Below are positions 26,577 through 36,102 of a stretch of 64,000 nt of DNA, one piece after another (the stretch's first letter is position 1; every line of letters begins with the position of its first letter). The notes under the pieces were generated by a model, which was not told the DNA's origin, did no database searches, and saw nothing but the letters and a program-made list of their open reading frames with translations. This DNA comes from Flavobacteriales bacterium (lineage in GTDB: Bacteria; Bacteroidota; Bacteroidia; Flavobacteriales; UBA7312). The stretch is from positions 1 through 64,000 of the forward strand of contig JADHMO010000002.1 in NCBI GenBank assembly GCA_016779995.1. Direction: 5' to 3'. The translations under genes and the position numbers were made by a program.

Positions 26577-28565
26577 CTATTGATTAAATTCATCTATGCC
26601 TTTTTGCAACCAAGCTTTAAATAAATCTACCTCACCATAATCTTGATAATTGGCAGAAACACCAAGTTGATTTTCATTATGATCTAGAATAACATAATAA
26701 GGTTGAGAGTTGGTTTTATAGGTTTCGGCTTGTAGAACAGTCCATTTATCACCTACTGTTCTAACCTTTTTCTTTTTACCAGCAATAGTCGTCTCGTATT
26801 GTTCGTCTTCAGCCAAAGGAGTTCTTTCATCTACATACAAAGAAATCAAAACAACATCTTCAGTAAGGATTCTTTTGACCTCCGAATCAGACCACACTTG
26901 TTCTTCCATCTTACGACAATTTACACATGCCCAGCCTGTAAAATCTATCATTATTGGCAGTCCCACTTTTTTAGCATGAGCTATACCTTTATCGTAGTCA
27001 TGAAAAACCATAATTCCCTGAGGACCTAAGTGTTGACCTTCTTCTTCAGAGTGTGCAACAACAGCTCCACCACCTTGAGTATAGCCTACACCATAGGGAG
27101 ATTCGCTGTAATGCATTGGAGGAGGAAAAGCATTAATAATTTTTAATGGAGCACCCCACAAACCTGGTATCATATAAACCGTAAACATCCCTGTTAATAC
27201 AGCAGTAAACAATCGACCTACCGAAACATATTTTAAATCACTGTCGTGCGCTAACTTGAACATTCCTAACAGATACATTGTTAAGAAGGCAAAAATGATA
27301 ATCCATATAGCAATAAACACTTCTCTTTCCAAAAGGTGTGTTTGCCATACTAAGTCTGCATTAGATAAGAATTTGAAGGCAAGTGCTAACTCTAAAAATC
27401 CTAAAACAACTTTTACAGAGTTTAGCCAACCACCAGATTGTGGCAATGAATTTAACCAACCTGGAAATGCCGCAAACAGGGCAAATGGTAAAGCAATAGC
27501 TAATGAGAAGCCTAGCATACCAATGATTGGGCCCATATAACTACCCCCTGAGGCAGCCTCAACCAATAATGTTCCGACAATAGGTCCTGTACAAGAAAAT
27601 GATACTAGGGCTAAAACCAATGCCATAAAAAATATGCCAATAAAACCACCTCTATCAGAAGCTTTGTCAGCTTTATTTATCCACGAATGCGGTAATGTTA
27701 AATCAAAGGCTCCTAAGAATGATGCCGCAAAAACTACAAGAAGAACAAAAAATGCAATATTAAAATAGGCGTTAGTAGCCATACTATTAAGCACTTCAGG
27801 ACCAAATGCCGCAGATACGCCTACTCCTAGTCCAACGTATATTATGATGATAGATATACCATATATGATGGCATTAGAAATACCTTTTGCTCTACTTTTA
27901 CTTTGCTTAGTAAAATAGCTCACTGTCATAGGTATCATAGGGAATACACATGGAGTTAAAAGAGCCGCAAAGCCACTAAAAAAAGCAATGAAAAATATGC
28001 TCCACATACCTTTATTATTCGATGATTCATTTTCAGATTCATCAGCATCTGCTGAAACTAAATTAAGAGATGAGGTACTTTCTGCGTCATCAACATCCTT
28101 AGTTTCGACTTGTTCAGACGCTGAACCTAAGGTAAAAGTAAAATCAACATATTCTGGTGGTAAACATTGAGTAGCATCACAAACCATAAACATTAACTCC
28201 CCATCGACCTTGGCATCAGCATTAATTGCTTTTACTTTTTGAGTAAAAACAGCCTCTTTAGTAAAATAGGATAAGACCATATCAAAATTAGGGTCATATT
28301 CTTGTTTGGGCTCACCCTCTTGTGTCGTCCCAATAAGCTCATAGCTATTGGATTCAAAAAAAGTAAAAGTAGTCGGCAAAGGACCATCATCTTCAACAAA
28401 TTGAGAATACAAATACCACCCGTTCTCAATACTTGCTTTGAAAACAAGTTCGTACTCACCGCCTCCTAAATCTTCTTTAGAAAACTCCCAAGATACAGGA
28501 TTGAAAATCTGAGAAAATAGTAGTGTTGGAAACACTAATGTAATGACAAAAAGAAATTTTTTCAT
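26577..28565 (-). CDS. Thiol:disulfide interchange protein DsbD-like
   Basis: This 662-residue membrane reductase carries electrons from cytosolic thioredoxin to periplasmic partners. It has a signal peptide (1-18) and an N-terminal DsbD-alpha-like domain with a cysteine pair in MVCDATQC. The CcdA-type helical domain follows, beginning near 190 with TPCVFPMIPM, and a second redox cysteine lies in SFSCTGP. The C-terminal thioredoxin fold has TGWACVNCRKM. A low-complexity acidic linker separates the first two parts. It overlaps no gene but lies 2 bases after the PH-like gene. Confidence 0.92.
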   Translation of the reverse strand: MKKFLFVITLVFPTLLFSQIFNPVSWEFSKEDLGGGEYELVFKASIENGWYLYSQFVEDDGPLPTTFTFFESNSYELIGTTQEGEPKQEYDPNFDMVLSYFTKEAVFTQKVKAINADAKVDGELMFMVCDATQCLPPEYVDFTFTLGSASEQVETKDVDDAESTSSLNLVSADADESENESSNNKGMWSIFFIAFFSGFAALLTPCVFPMIPMTVSYFTKQSKSRAKGISNAIIYGISIIIIYVGLGVGVSAAFGPEVLNSMATNAYFNIAFFVLLVVFAASFLGAFDLTLPHSWINKADKASDRGGFIGIFFMALVLALVSFSCTGPIVGTLLVEAASGGSYMGPIIGMLGFSLAIALPFALFAAFPGWLNSLPQSGGWLNSVKVVLGFLELALAFKFLSNADLVWQTHLLEREVFIAIWIIIFAFLTMYLLGMFKLAHDSDLKYVSVGRLFTAVLTGMFTVYMIPGLWGAPLKIINAFPPPMHYSESPYGVGYTQGGGAVVAHSEEEGQHLGPQGIMVFHDYDKGIAHAKKVGLPIMIDFTGWACVNCRKMEEQVWSDSEVKRILTEDVVLISLYVDERTPLAEDEQYETTIAGKKKKVRTVGDKWTVLQAETYKTNSQPYYVILDHNENQLGVSANYQDYGEVDLFKAWLQKGIDEFNQ

Positions 28566-28567
28566 GA

Positions 28568-29065
28568 TTATTTTTTTAATTGTTGGTTTAATACTCTTAA
28601 TAATTCTGTAGGGTTTTGACTTCCTATTAAGTATTTCAAACCATCTTTATCGGTAAGCTGTATACACTCCTTACCTCGAGTATAAAAATGGATTGCTCCT
28701 TTAAGGTGTAAATTATATACCGCTCTATTAAAAAAGAAACGGCTGTATTTAACTTTACTGACATCTTTAATTGACGATAAGTCAATTTTTACTTTTCTAG
28801 CCGTCCACAGTCCATCTAAAATTAGACTACCATTTTCGACTCTTGTTCTATAATGTAAAATAAAAACGAGAATTGCCGAAACTCCTATGATAGCTACTCC
28901 TAAGAAAAAAAGTAAACTACCCGAACCCTCAGCATCAACTGAGTTCCCAGACCAATAATAGGACAAAAAACAGAATAAGGCTAAAACCATTCTCCTCAAA
29001 AAGGATAGTCTGTTGTAGCCTAAATATTGACTTTCTTCGTATAAAATATCACTTTCCATGTTCAT
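28568..29065 (-). CDS. Small membrane protein with PH-like C-terminal region
   Basis: This 165-residue protein has two hydrophobic helices (about 24-42 and 51-70). A beta-rich soluble tail follows (LILDGLWTARKVKIDLSSI...), resembling a bacterial PH-like domain. No catalytic motif is seen. It overlaps tilS by 17 bases and ends 2 bases before dsbD, so it belongs to the pabB-tilS-dsbD operon. The function is unknown and the PH-like label is from secondary-structure impression only. Confidence 0.55.
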   Translation of the reverse strand: MNMESDILYEESQYLGYNRLSFLRRMVLALFCFLSYYWSGNSVDAEGSGSLLFFLGVAIIGVSAILVFILHYRTRVENGSLILDGLWTARKVKIDLSSIKDVSKVKYSRFFFNRAVYNLHLKGAIHFYTRGKECIQLTDKDGLKYLIGSQNPTELLRVLNQQLKK

Positions 29066-30368
29066 TCATCAAAGGTTCGACAAGATATACTTTTTCTGTC
29101 TCTGGCACAAGTTTGAATTCATCATTAATTCGATGACCTACTATGCAAACTATGGTATCTAACGAACAAATTACCCAAGTATTTTCTTTTTGGTAGGTAG
29201 AAAATTTTTCGTCAATCATAAAATCACTAATTTTCTTCTTTCCTTTCATTCCAATAGGAGTGAAAACATCCCCCTTTTGCCAAGGTCGAAGTATCAAAGG
29301 AAAATGGAGTTTACTATAATCCAAAGCAGCTAAGCGACTGTTTTTAATGAGTTTGAAATCTTTGAAATCGTGAACTCTCAGCTTTATACTAATAGGAGAA
29401 GTTAATACGGTATCATTAACTTTAATAAAAAGCTGTTCTTTTAAATTCTCTGATATTTTTGAAACAAAAAAACCTTGTCGTTCTCTAACAATTCTGAATT
29501 CAGAGTTGGCAACATACCTACCGACTTCGCTATCAATTAGAGAAAAGACATCTCGCCAAGAAAATGGTCCGTATTGCTTTAATATCTCGTATAAAATTTC
29601 TTGCTTTTCATCTTGCTTAAGTAGGTATTCAAATGGCAAGAAGATTCCATTGTTTTTGTTTTCACAAAACTTGGTATTGTATCTCTCACATTTTTCGAGA
29701 AGCTTGGAATAGGCATTTTTGTTACTTTCTATCTCATCAAGGTATTTAGCTCTTTTATCTTGACTATCATATTGTAATGATTTTCTAATACTATTTCTTT
29801 GATATTGAATAGATGAATTAGATTTATCTTCTCTATACTCAATAGAATTTTCTAAGATATAGTTTTGAATTTGCTCTACACTAAAAGTCAAAAAAGGTCT
29901 TATGATATTGGCATTTTTAACTGGAATCCCTTGCAAAGCTCCAATACTAGATTTTCTGCTTTTTTTGATTAGCAAAGTCTCTATGGCATCGTCTTGATGA
30001 TGAGCAGTTACAATTTTATTATAGCCCTCTTTCTTAGTCAAATTGTCAAACCATTCATAGCGCAAATCTCTAGCTGCCATTTGAATAGATAATTTATTTT
30101 CAATAGCATATGTCTTGGTGTCAAATGATTGAGAATAAAAAGGAACGTTTAGTTTATGGGCTAATTCTTCAACAAACTTTTCATCGCCATCACTATCTTC
30201 TGCTCTCAATTTAAAATTGCAATGAGCTATTGCAAAAGCATAGTCCAATTGATGAAAAAGGTGAGCCATCACAACACTATCTTTACCACCACTAACTGCT
30301 AGAAGTAATTTTTCATTAGATTCTGCCAATTGATATTCTGCTATAAAAGATTTTAGCTTATTTAGCAT
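29049..30368 (-). CDS. tilS: tRNA(Ile)-lysidine synthase TilS
   Basis: It modifies C34 of the tRNA-Ile(CAU) anticodon to lysidine so that it reads AUA codons. The 439-residue protein has the PP-loop SGGKDS at 26-31, the HxxD-type segment TAHHQDDAIETLL, and a TilS C-terminal domain with LRPWQKGDVFTPIGMKG. It overlaps pabB upstream by 11 bases and the PH-like gene downstream by 17 bases. It is an essential housekeeping gene. Confidence 0.96.
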   Translation of the reverse strand: MLNKLKSFIAEYQLAESNEKLLLAVSGGKDSVVMAHLFHQLDYAFAIAHCNFKLRAEDSDGDEKFVEELAHKLNVPFYSQSFDTKTYAIENKLSIQMAARDLRYEWFDNLTKKEGYNKIVTAHHQDDAIETLLIKKSRKSSIGALQGIPVKNANIIRPFLTFSVEQIQNYILENSIEYREDKSNSSIQYQRNSIRKSLQYDSQDKRAKYLDEIESNKNAYSKLLEKCERYNTKFCENKNNGIFLPFEYLLKQDEKQEILYEILKQYGPFSWRDVFSLIDSEVGRYVANSEFRIVRERQGFFVSKISENLKEQLFIKVNDTVLTSPISIKLRVHDFKDFKLIKNSRLAALDYSKLHFPLILRPWQKGDVFTPIGMKGKKKISDFMIDEKFSTYQKENTWVICSLDTIVCIVGHRINDEFKLVPETEKVYLVEPLMNEHGK

Positions 30369-31653
30369 TAAGCACCTCCATCATAGCTTTAGCTTTTAAA
30401 TAACATTCATCATACTCATCTTGCGGATTGGCATTTGCAGTAATAGCACTACCTACTGGCAAAGATGCGTATTGATTGGTAGAATTATAAAGAATACTTC
30501 TTATTACAACATTGAAATCAAAATTAGAATCAGGAGTAACAAATCCAACTGTCCCAGAGTACAAACCTCTTTTAAAAACTTCTGTCTTTTCAATAAGCTG
30601 CATAGCACTAATCTTAGGTGCTCCTGTCATACTACCCATTGGAAAGGCGTGACGAATGGCTTCCGTCCAAGGTGTGTTTTCTTCCAATTCTGAGACTACT
30701 GTAGAAATCATTTGATGTACTTGAGGAAAGGAATAAATACCAAAAAGTTCTTCTACTTTTACAGATGAGGGACTAGCAGTCTTAGACAAATCATTTCTAA
30801 CCAAATCAACAATCATCACATTTTCAGATTGTTCTTTGGGGCAGTTTAACAATTCATTTTTTAAACGATTATCTTCTTCTGCTTGTGGACTTCTTTTTCT
30901 TGTTCCTTTTATAGGCTGAGAAATTAGTGTTGTATTATCTTTTTTAAGAAACCGTTCTGGGCTAGCACACATTAGGTGCTTATCTTGACACCTATAATAG
31001 GCTGCAAAAGGTGGCTTTGAAACACTGTATAAGTTTTGATAAACAGAAATGGGGTTTAAGATTACATTTTTTGCAAAAAACTCTTGACAATAGTTGACCT
31101 CATAAATGTCCCCTCTAAAGATATGTTGTTGCAATTTTTCAAATCCTGCAATGTATTCCTCCTTGCTAATTCTTGCTTCAATACTTACCGTTCCATTGGA
31201 GTTATCCTCCAATTCAAAATTCATAATTTCCTTAAATAAGAGTTGCATTTCTTTGCGTTCAACATTTGTAGGAAAATGAATACTGACTTGATTCTCTATG
31301 ATTTCAAATACCCACTTAGGCTGAAAAAAATGCAAGGAAGGAAAATTTAAAAAATCTAAATTTTCGGATTTTAAATCTTCTATCTCATTTTTTAAATCAT
31401 AAGACATAAAACCAAATAGCCAATCTTGTTTGTCATTATGAAAATTGAATAAATTATCAAAACTATCTTTTTCAGAAAACAGCTCGTCTAAGGCATCAAC
31501 ACCAACTAACATATCGTACTTTAAATACAAACCGTTATTTTTATCAGTTTTTCCTTGTAAAACAGCCGATTGTTCAAACTGTGAAGCCCAAGACGTTAAA
31601 CGTTTTTTGAAAAATTCAATATCTGAAATATTATAAACCGCAGTCTGACGCAT
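30358..31653 (-). CDS. pabB: Aminodeoxychorismate synthase component I (PabB-like)
   Basis: This chorismate-binding enzyme (431 aa from the Met at 31653) makes 4-amino-4-deoxychorismate for folate, or less likely anthranilate. Conserved segments are GDIYEVNYCQEF, SPERFL, QPIKGTRKR, VDLVRNDL, and MTGAPKISAMQLIE near 330-350. The PIKGT lysine is of the PabB/TrpE type. The internal Met is preferred because the upstream Met adds six residues not expected in the family. No pabA or trp genes are near. Component I identity is firm; PabB versus TrpE is a judgement from length and lone context. Confidence 0.83.
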   Translation of the reverse strand: MRQTAVYNISDIEFFKKRLTSWASQFEQSAVLQGKTDKNNGLYLKYDMLVGVDALDELFSEKDSFDNLFNFHNDKQDWLFGFMSYDLKNEIEDLKSENLDFLNFPSLHFFQPKWVFEIIENQVSIHFPTNVERKEMQLLFKEIMNFELEDNSNGTVSIEARISKEEYIAGFEKLQQHIFRGDIYEVNYCQEFFAKNVILNPISVYQNLYSVSKPPFAAYYRCQDKHLMCASPERFLKKDNTTLISQPIKGTRKRSPQAEEDNRLKNELLNCPKEQSENVMIVDLVRNDLSKTASPSSVKVEELFGIYSFPQVHQMISTVVSELEENTPWTEAIRHAFPMGSMTGAPKISAMQLIEKTEVFKRGLYSGTVGFVTPDSNFDFNVVIRSILYNSTNQYASLPVGSAITANANPQDEYDECYLKAKAMMEVLNAK

Positions 31654-31752
31654 AAGTACAAAACTAAACAATATTCAATCCTAAAGAATATCAAATTGTT
31701 TAGCTTTATAATATTTTTTTTAAATTGTAAAAAAATTAAAACCCAAGAAATT

Positions 31753-32016
31753 ATGAAATTTAGCGAAATGATTATCACGGCTGTTCTAGTAATCGGTGCT
31801 TTTATTATTGGTTTTATGAAAAACACTAACTCAAGTCCTATTCTAGAAAATACACCAAAAAATACTGTACTCAATATAGAAGCCTCATCAACTAATGAAG
31901 AACAAAATTTAATGATGATGAAATTTGATATTGAGAGTGAAGTTGAAGTTATTGAAACAGACTCTTTAATTACAGATTCTATATCTCAAGATACTGCAAT
32001 GGTTATCGAAGAATAA
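31753..32016 (+). CDS. Small single-span membrane protein
   Basis: This 87-residue protein has one hydrophobic helix (about 6-22, MIITAVLVIGAFIIGFM) and then an acidic, threonine/serine-rich tail. No known domain is seen. The Met at 31753 is chosen, because an upstream reading from 31696 adds residues not preceded by a ribosome-binding-like purine stretch. It diverges from pabB and converges on lnt with 10 bases between stops. It could be a true gene, as its codon usage is like its neighbours, but the function is unknown. Confidence 0.55.
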   Translation: MKFSEMIITAVLVIGAFIIGFMKNTNSSPILENTPKNTVLNIEASSTNEEQNLMMMKFDIESEVEVIETDSLITDSISQDTAMVIEE

Positions 32017-32026
32017 AGATGCTAAC

Positions 32027-33553
32027 TTAATCTCTTTTAGCCACAGCAAAGCATAAAAACATTACTGCAATAAAAGCAGATATTCGACCAATATAGTCGC
32101 CGAACCTAACATAAATAGTTTGAGTTGTGTTCGTTTCCAAACGACCTTTTATTACTATTTCCTCATCCCATTGTGTGGCGTTTGATATTTTACCTTTACT
32201 ATCAATGAAGGCTGAAATTCCTGTGTTTGCAGAACGTGCAATAGCCCTTCTACATTCTATTGCTCTAAGACTAGCATAATTCAAATGCTGTTTGTAACCG
32301 GGCGTATCTTTCCACCACCCATCGTTGGTAATAATAGCAAACAAATCAGCACCATTGCGAACATACTGACTAATGAATTCTCCAAAGATAGATTCGTAAC
32401 AAATGATGGGTGCCATCTGTGCTGACTTAGACGCAAATACTTCTCTATAATCTTGAGTACCAAGACTTCCAGTAATTCCACCTAAGTCAATAGCTAAAAA
32501 TTCGAGGTTTTCTAAAAGTGCTGGAAAGGGCGTAAATTCTACACCTTGAACTAACTTAGACTTATTATAAACGGAAATTTCAGAAGCATTTATTTGAATA
32601 GCAGAATTAAAAACATCATAATAAGCATCTAACCCTGTAAACTGACGAGCTGTTTTTGGAATTTGCTCAGTTTTAGAATAAGCTTTGTAAGTTACTGCCC
32701 CTACAATGATATTCAATTTAGGGTACTTTTCAATTAATTGTATCAATCTCTGTATTTCTGGAGAATTTTCAATTTTATTTTCCCATACCCCATCAACAAT
32801 AGCTGTTTCAGGACCTATTAAATAATTGGTAGATGAATCCAATTTACTTTCAGCTAATTCGATGAACTTTTCTAATTGTTGTATAGAAGTCAGGTCATCA
32901 AATTTTTCGAAATAGGGGTCAATATTGGGTTGTACCACCACAATTTCAATGACTTTTCCTGTTTCATTCTTAGTATTGATTAGGAATGAAAATAGAGTTG
33001 GTAAAGCTATTACTACAGAAGATAAAAGGTATTTAGATTTATTCTTTATGGAATGAAATAAGCTAATATTAGCTAATAGTATCCATAAACTTCCTCCCAG
33101 AGTTCCAGTATATTCATACCATTGTATAGATTGAGGGTAGTGAGCAAATGCATTTCCTAAAGTTAGCCAAGGCCAAGACAAATCCCAATTTAAATGAAGG
33201 TACTCAAAACTTAACCATAAACTAATAAGTGCCCACCAAGCACGTCTATCGTTAAACTTTGATTTTAGCCATATGAACAGAGTCATCACACTAGCCATCA
33301 AAATACTATTTACACAAACTGCAGCTATTGCACCAAACAAACTGGCATTATAAATCCAATAAGTTGTGAATGTATTCCACAAAGCAAAAACCAAAAAAGA
33401 GTAAAAAAAAGCGAATCTTTTCTTTTGAAGGTCTTTAAGAATAAAAAACAAAGGCACAAAAGCACCAAAAATTAGGAATGGGAAACCTGAAGGTGGCCAT
33501 GAAAGCACCAAAAATAGAGCTGAAATAAGGCAAAGTAGTAGTTTGCGGAACAT
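32027..33553 (-). CDS. lnt: Apolipoprotein N-acyltransferase
   Basis: It adds the third acyl chain to lipoproteins, consistent with the several lipoproteins in this window. The 508-residue protein has N-terminal membrane helices (about 1-195) and a nitrilase-type catalytic domain. The catalytic triad is E in IGPETAI, K in the KSKLVQGVEF stretch, and C in APIICYESIF. The start is the ATG at 33553 (MFRKLLLCLISALFL). A longer reading frame upstream would run through the divergent pssA and is rejected. It is divergent from pssA. Confidence 0.9.
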   Translation of the reverse strand: MFRKLLLCLISALFLVLSWPPSGFPFLIFGAFVPLFFILKDLQKKRFAFFYSFLVFALWNTFTTYWIYNASLFGAIAAVCVNSILMASVMTLFIWLKSKFNDRRAWWALISLWLSFEYLHLNWDLSWPWLTLGNAFAHYPQSIQWYEYTGTLGGSLWILLANISLFHSIKNKSKYLLSSVVIALPTLFSFLINTKNETGKVIEIVVVQPNIDPYFEKFDDLTSIQQLEKFIELAESKLDSSTNYLIGPETAIVDGVWENKIENSPEIQRLIQLIEKYPKLNIIVGAVTYKAYSKTEQIPKTARQFTGLDAYYDVFNSAIQINASEISVYNKSKLVQGVEFTPFPALLENLEFLAIDLGGITGSLGTQDYREVFASKSAQMAPIICYESIFGEFISQYVRNGADLFAIITNDGWWKDTPGYKQHLNYASLRAIECRRAIARSANTGISAFIDSKGKISNATQWDEEIVIKGRLETNTTQTIYVRFGDYIGRISAFIAVMFLCFAVAKRD

Positions 33554-33587
33554 CTTTTGTATTATTGCATAGCAAATATCGTATTTC

Positions 33588-34319
33588 TTGAGCATTTTTA
33601 AACATATACCCAACCTAATTACTTTAGGAAACTTAGCATTCGGAATTTTAGCTATCCTTTTTGCCTTTGGCGGTAAGCTGACTTTAGCTTCTACTTGCAT
33701 CCTAATAGGTGCATTTCTTGACTTTTTTGATGGCTTTTTGGCTAGATTACTCAAGGCTAGTGGAGAAATGGGAAAACAACTAGACAGTTTAGCTGACTTA
33801 ATTACATTTGGCTTAGCTCCTTCAATTATCGTTTTTCAATTGTTATTTCTTCTAGAAACAGAAAGCTACTTCACAGCAACCAATAACCTATGTGATTATT
33901 TTAGGCATTACTTACCGTACATTGCTTTTTTAATTCCCTTATTTTCAGCTTATCGTTTGGCAAAATTCAACATTGACACCAGACAAAGCGATTCTTTCAT
34001 AGGCTTACCAACACCTGCCAATGCACTTTTTTTTATTTCTATCCCCTTTATTGTAGAATACGGAGAAGGATTCGTTTATGATTTGATTTACAGAAAAGAG
34101 GTAATTATTATTAGTGTAGTTATTCTTAGTCTATTGATGATTTCTGAATTAAATTTGATTGCACTAAAATTTAAATCTACCCGCTGGTCAGAAAATAAGT
34201 ACCGATATATACTAATTGTAACAAGTGTGATATTATTATTGCTTTTAGGCTTTGAAGCTGTTCCAATTATTTTAATTTTGTACCTAATATTATCGATTAT
34301 TAATAAGCAAGTTAAATGA
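33588..34319 (+). CDS. pssA: CDP-diacylglycerol-serine O-phosphatidyltransferase
   Basis: It makes phosphatidylserine, the precursor of phosphatidylethanolamine. The 243-residue polytopic protein has the CDP-alcohol phosphotransferase motif DGFLARLLKASGEMGKQLD with the trailing SLAD. It begins at a TTG codon (33588), because the N-terminus SIFKHIPNLITLGN is conserved and no ATG precedes it. It overlaps purS by 4 bases (ATGA). Confidence 0.94.
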   Translation: MSIFKHIPNLITLGNLAFGILAILFAFGGKLTLASTCILIGAFLDFFDGFLARLLKASGEMGKQLDSLADLITFGLAPSIIVFQLLFLLETESYFTATNNLCDYFRHYLPYIAFLIPLFSAYRLAKFNIDTRQSDSFIGLPTPANALFFISIPFIVEYGEGFVYDLIYRKEVIIISVVILSLLMISELNLIALKFKSTRWSENKYRYILIVTSVILLLLLGFEAVPIILILYLILSIINKQVK

Positions 34320-34567
34320 AATTTATAGCAGAAATTGACATCATGCCATTAAAGGCACTTTTAGACCCACAAGGCAAAGCAGTAAGTGGTAGCATGAAAA
34401 ATGTTGGTCTTCCAGAAATCACCAATGTTAGAATCGGTAAACACATTACATTAGAAATAGAGGCAAATAGTGAAGCCGAAGCCAGTGAAAAAGTTGACAA
34501 AGCTTGTTCTGAACTGTTGTGTAACCAAATTATGGAAGCTTACAATTTTAAAATCACAGCAGCATAA
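34316..34567 (+). CDS. purS: Phosphoribosylformylglycinamidine synthase subunit PurS
   Basis: This 83-residue protein is the small subunit that bridges PurL and PurQ in the FGAM synthase complex of purine biosynthesis. It has the typical sequence MPLKALLDPQGKAV near 10-23, then NVRIGKHI and the NQIMEAYNF tail. It overlaps pssA by 4 bases and is not beside purL or purQ, which must be elsewhere. It ends 3 bases before the convergent lptB. Confidence 0.9.
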   Translation: MKFIAEIDIMPLKALLDPQGKAVSGSMKNVGLPEITNVRIGKHITLEIEANSEAEASEKVDKACSELLCNQIMEAYNFKITAA

Positions 34568-34570
34568 GTA

Positions 34571-35296
34571 TTATTTCCTCAATTCGAAGTTCTGTCCTAA
34601 ATATACTTTTCTGACTTGCTCATCAGCTGCCAATTCATCAGCTGTTCCAGATTTAAGAATTTTTCCTTCAAACAACAAATAAGCCCTATCAGTAATAGAA
34701 AGTGTTTCGTGGACATTATGATCGGTTATTAGTATTCCGATATTCTTATCTTTTAATTTAGATACAATTTGCTGAATATCCTCAACAGCAATGGGATCAA
34801 CACCAGCGAAAGGCTCATCTAGTAAAATGAATTTTGGGTCGGTTGCCAAACAACGAGCAATCTCTGTTCTTCGTCTTTCACCTCCTGACAGTAAGTCCCC
34901 TCGATTTTTACGAATGTGTTGCAGCCCAAACTCGTCAAGTAGGGATTCTAACTTCGCATTTTGTTCAGACTTAGATAAAGCTGTCATTTCTAGTACAGCC
35001 AATATATTATCTTCAACAGATAACTTTCTAAAAACTGAAGCTTCTTGTGCCAAATAGCCAATTCCCATTTGTGCTCTACGATACATGGGCTGGTCGGTTA
35101 CGTCTTCATTATCCAAATAAACATGTCCTTCGTCTGGCTTTACTAAACCTACCATCATATAGAAAGAGGTGGTTTTACCAGCACCATTTGGACCTAATAG
35201 ACCTACAATCTCGCCCTGTTTAACATCTAACGATATTCCATCAACGACTCTTCTATTCCTATACGTCTTGACTATGTTTTTAGCTGTTATCTTCAT
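34571..35296 (-). CDS. lptB: LPS export ABC transporter ATP-binding protein LptB
   Basis: This 241-residue cytosolic ATPase powers LPS extraction by LptFG. Walker A GPNGAGKT is near 35-42, the signature [14 protein letters not shown], Walker [17 protein letters not shown], and the H-loop [11 protein letters not shown] are present. The ERRRTEIAR wording is typical of LptB. It overlaps tatC by 4 bases as the last gene of the kdsD-tatC-lptB operon, linking KDO supply and LPS transport. Confidence 0.96.
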   Translation of the reverse strand: MKITAKNIVKTYRNRRVVDGISLDVKQGEIVGLLGPNGAGKTTSFYMMVGLVKPDEGHVYLDNEDVTDQPMYRRAQMGIGYLAQEASVFRKLSVEDNILAVLEMTALSKSEQNAKLESLLDEFGLQHIRKNRGDLLSGGERRRTEIARCLATDPKFILLDEPFAGVDPIAVEDIQQIVSKLKDKNIGILITDHNVHETLSITDRAYLLFEGKILKSGTADELAADEQVRKVYLGQNFELRK

Positions 35297-36102
35297 TCTT
35301 CATCTTGAAATCTAGCTGACACCTTAATACTAACTTCATAAAGTAGCATAAGTGGGAAAGTCACCAAAATTAAACTCATAATGTCTGGAGGAGTGATTAC
35401 TGCCGCCAAAATCATCAATATAACTAAAGCATGTCTTCTATATTGTCTTAAAAAGGCAGGAGTTATGAAACCTAATTTACTAAGGAAATATATAAGAACA
35501 GGTAAAAGGAAAACTATCCCATTTGCCAAACATACAGTAGTAACTGTAGTAATGTAAGAATTGAGATTGATTTGATTGATTACTTCCGAACTGACTTGAT
35601 AATTTCCTAAGAACTGAACAGATAAGGGAGCTACAGCATAATATCCAAATAAAACACCCAATGTGAAAAGTAGAGAGGTGTAAAAAACAACGCCTCTAGA
35701 ATATTTTTTCTCACTATTATGAAGGGCTGGCTTTACAAATCGCCATATTTCCCAAAAAATATAGGGAAAAGCAATCACAAAACCGGCAACGACAGATGAG
35801 ACAATATGAGTACTAAATTGACCAGACATATTGATGTTCATTAACTCAAATGGCATTTCATCAATACACAAAGCTTCTCCAAAATGAAGCGTTTCAGACA
35901 TCCAACAGAAAAATCTATAGGTAGCAAAACTGGGGTCTTTTGCGGCAAAAATTATCTTATCAAAAAGAATTTCTGGAAATACAAAAGCTAAAACTGTAAA
36001 TAACAAAACGGCAGCAGAGCTTCTTATAAGATGCCAACGCAATATTTCTAAATGTTCTAAAAAAGACTGTTCTTGTTTTTCTTCGCCTATTTTTTCCATC
36101 AA
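35293..36102 (-). CDS. tatC: Twin-arginine translocase subunit TatC
   Basis: This 269-residue inner-membrane protein binds Tat signal peptides. It has six hydrophobic helices and the family's N-terminal [14 protein letters not shown] segment near 15-28. The segment [16 protein letters not shown] is near 113-128, with a Bacteroidota-type periplasmic insertion ([14 protein letters not shown]) between the first helices. It overlaps kdsD and lptB by 4 bases each. No tatA is adjacent. Confidence 0.95.
   Translation of the reverse strand: MMEKIGEEKQEQSFLEHLEILRWHLIRSSAAVLLFTVLAFVFPEILFDKIIFAAKDPSFATYRFFCWMSETLHFGEALCIDEMPFELMNINMSGQFSTHIVSSVVAGFVIAFPYIFWEIWRFVKPALHNSEKKYSRGVVFYTSLLFTLGVLFGYYAVAPLSVQFLGNYQVSSEVINQINLNSYITTVTTVCLANGIVFLLPVLIYFLSKLGFITPAFLRQYRRHALVILMILAAVITPPDIMSLILVTFPLMLLYEVSIKVSARFQDEE

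Noticed and set aside
33554-33754. N-terminal extension of lnt starting at 33754
   Set aside because: The extra 67 residues are highly basic, lie antisense over the start of pssA and are unlike the family; the ATG at 33553 gives the normal membrane-helix start.
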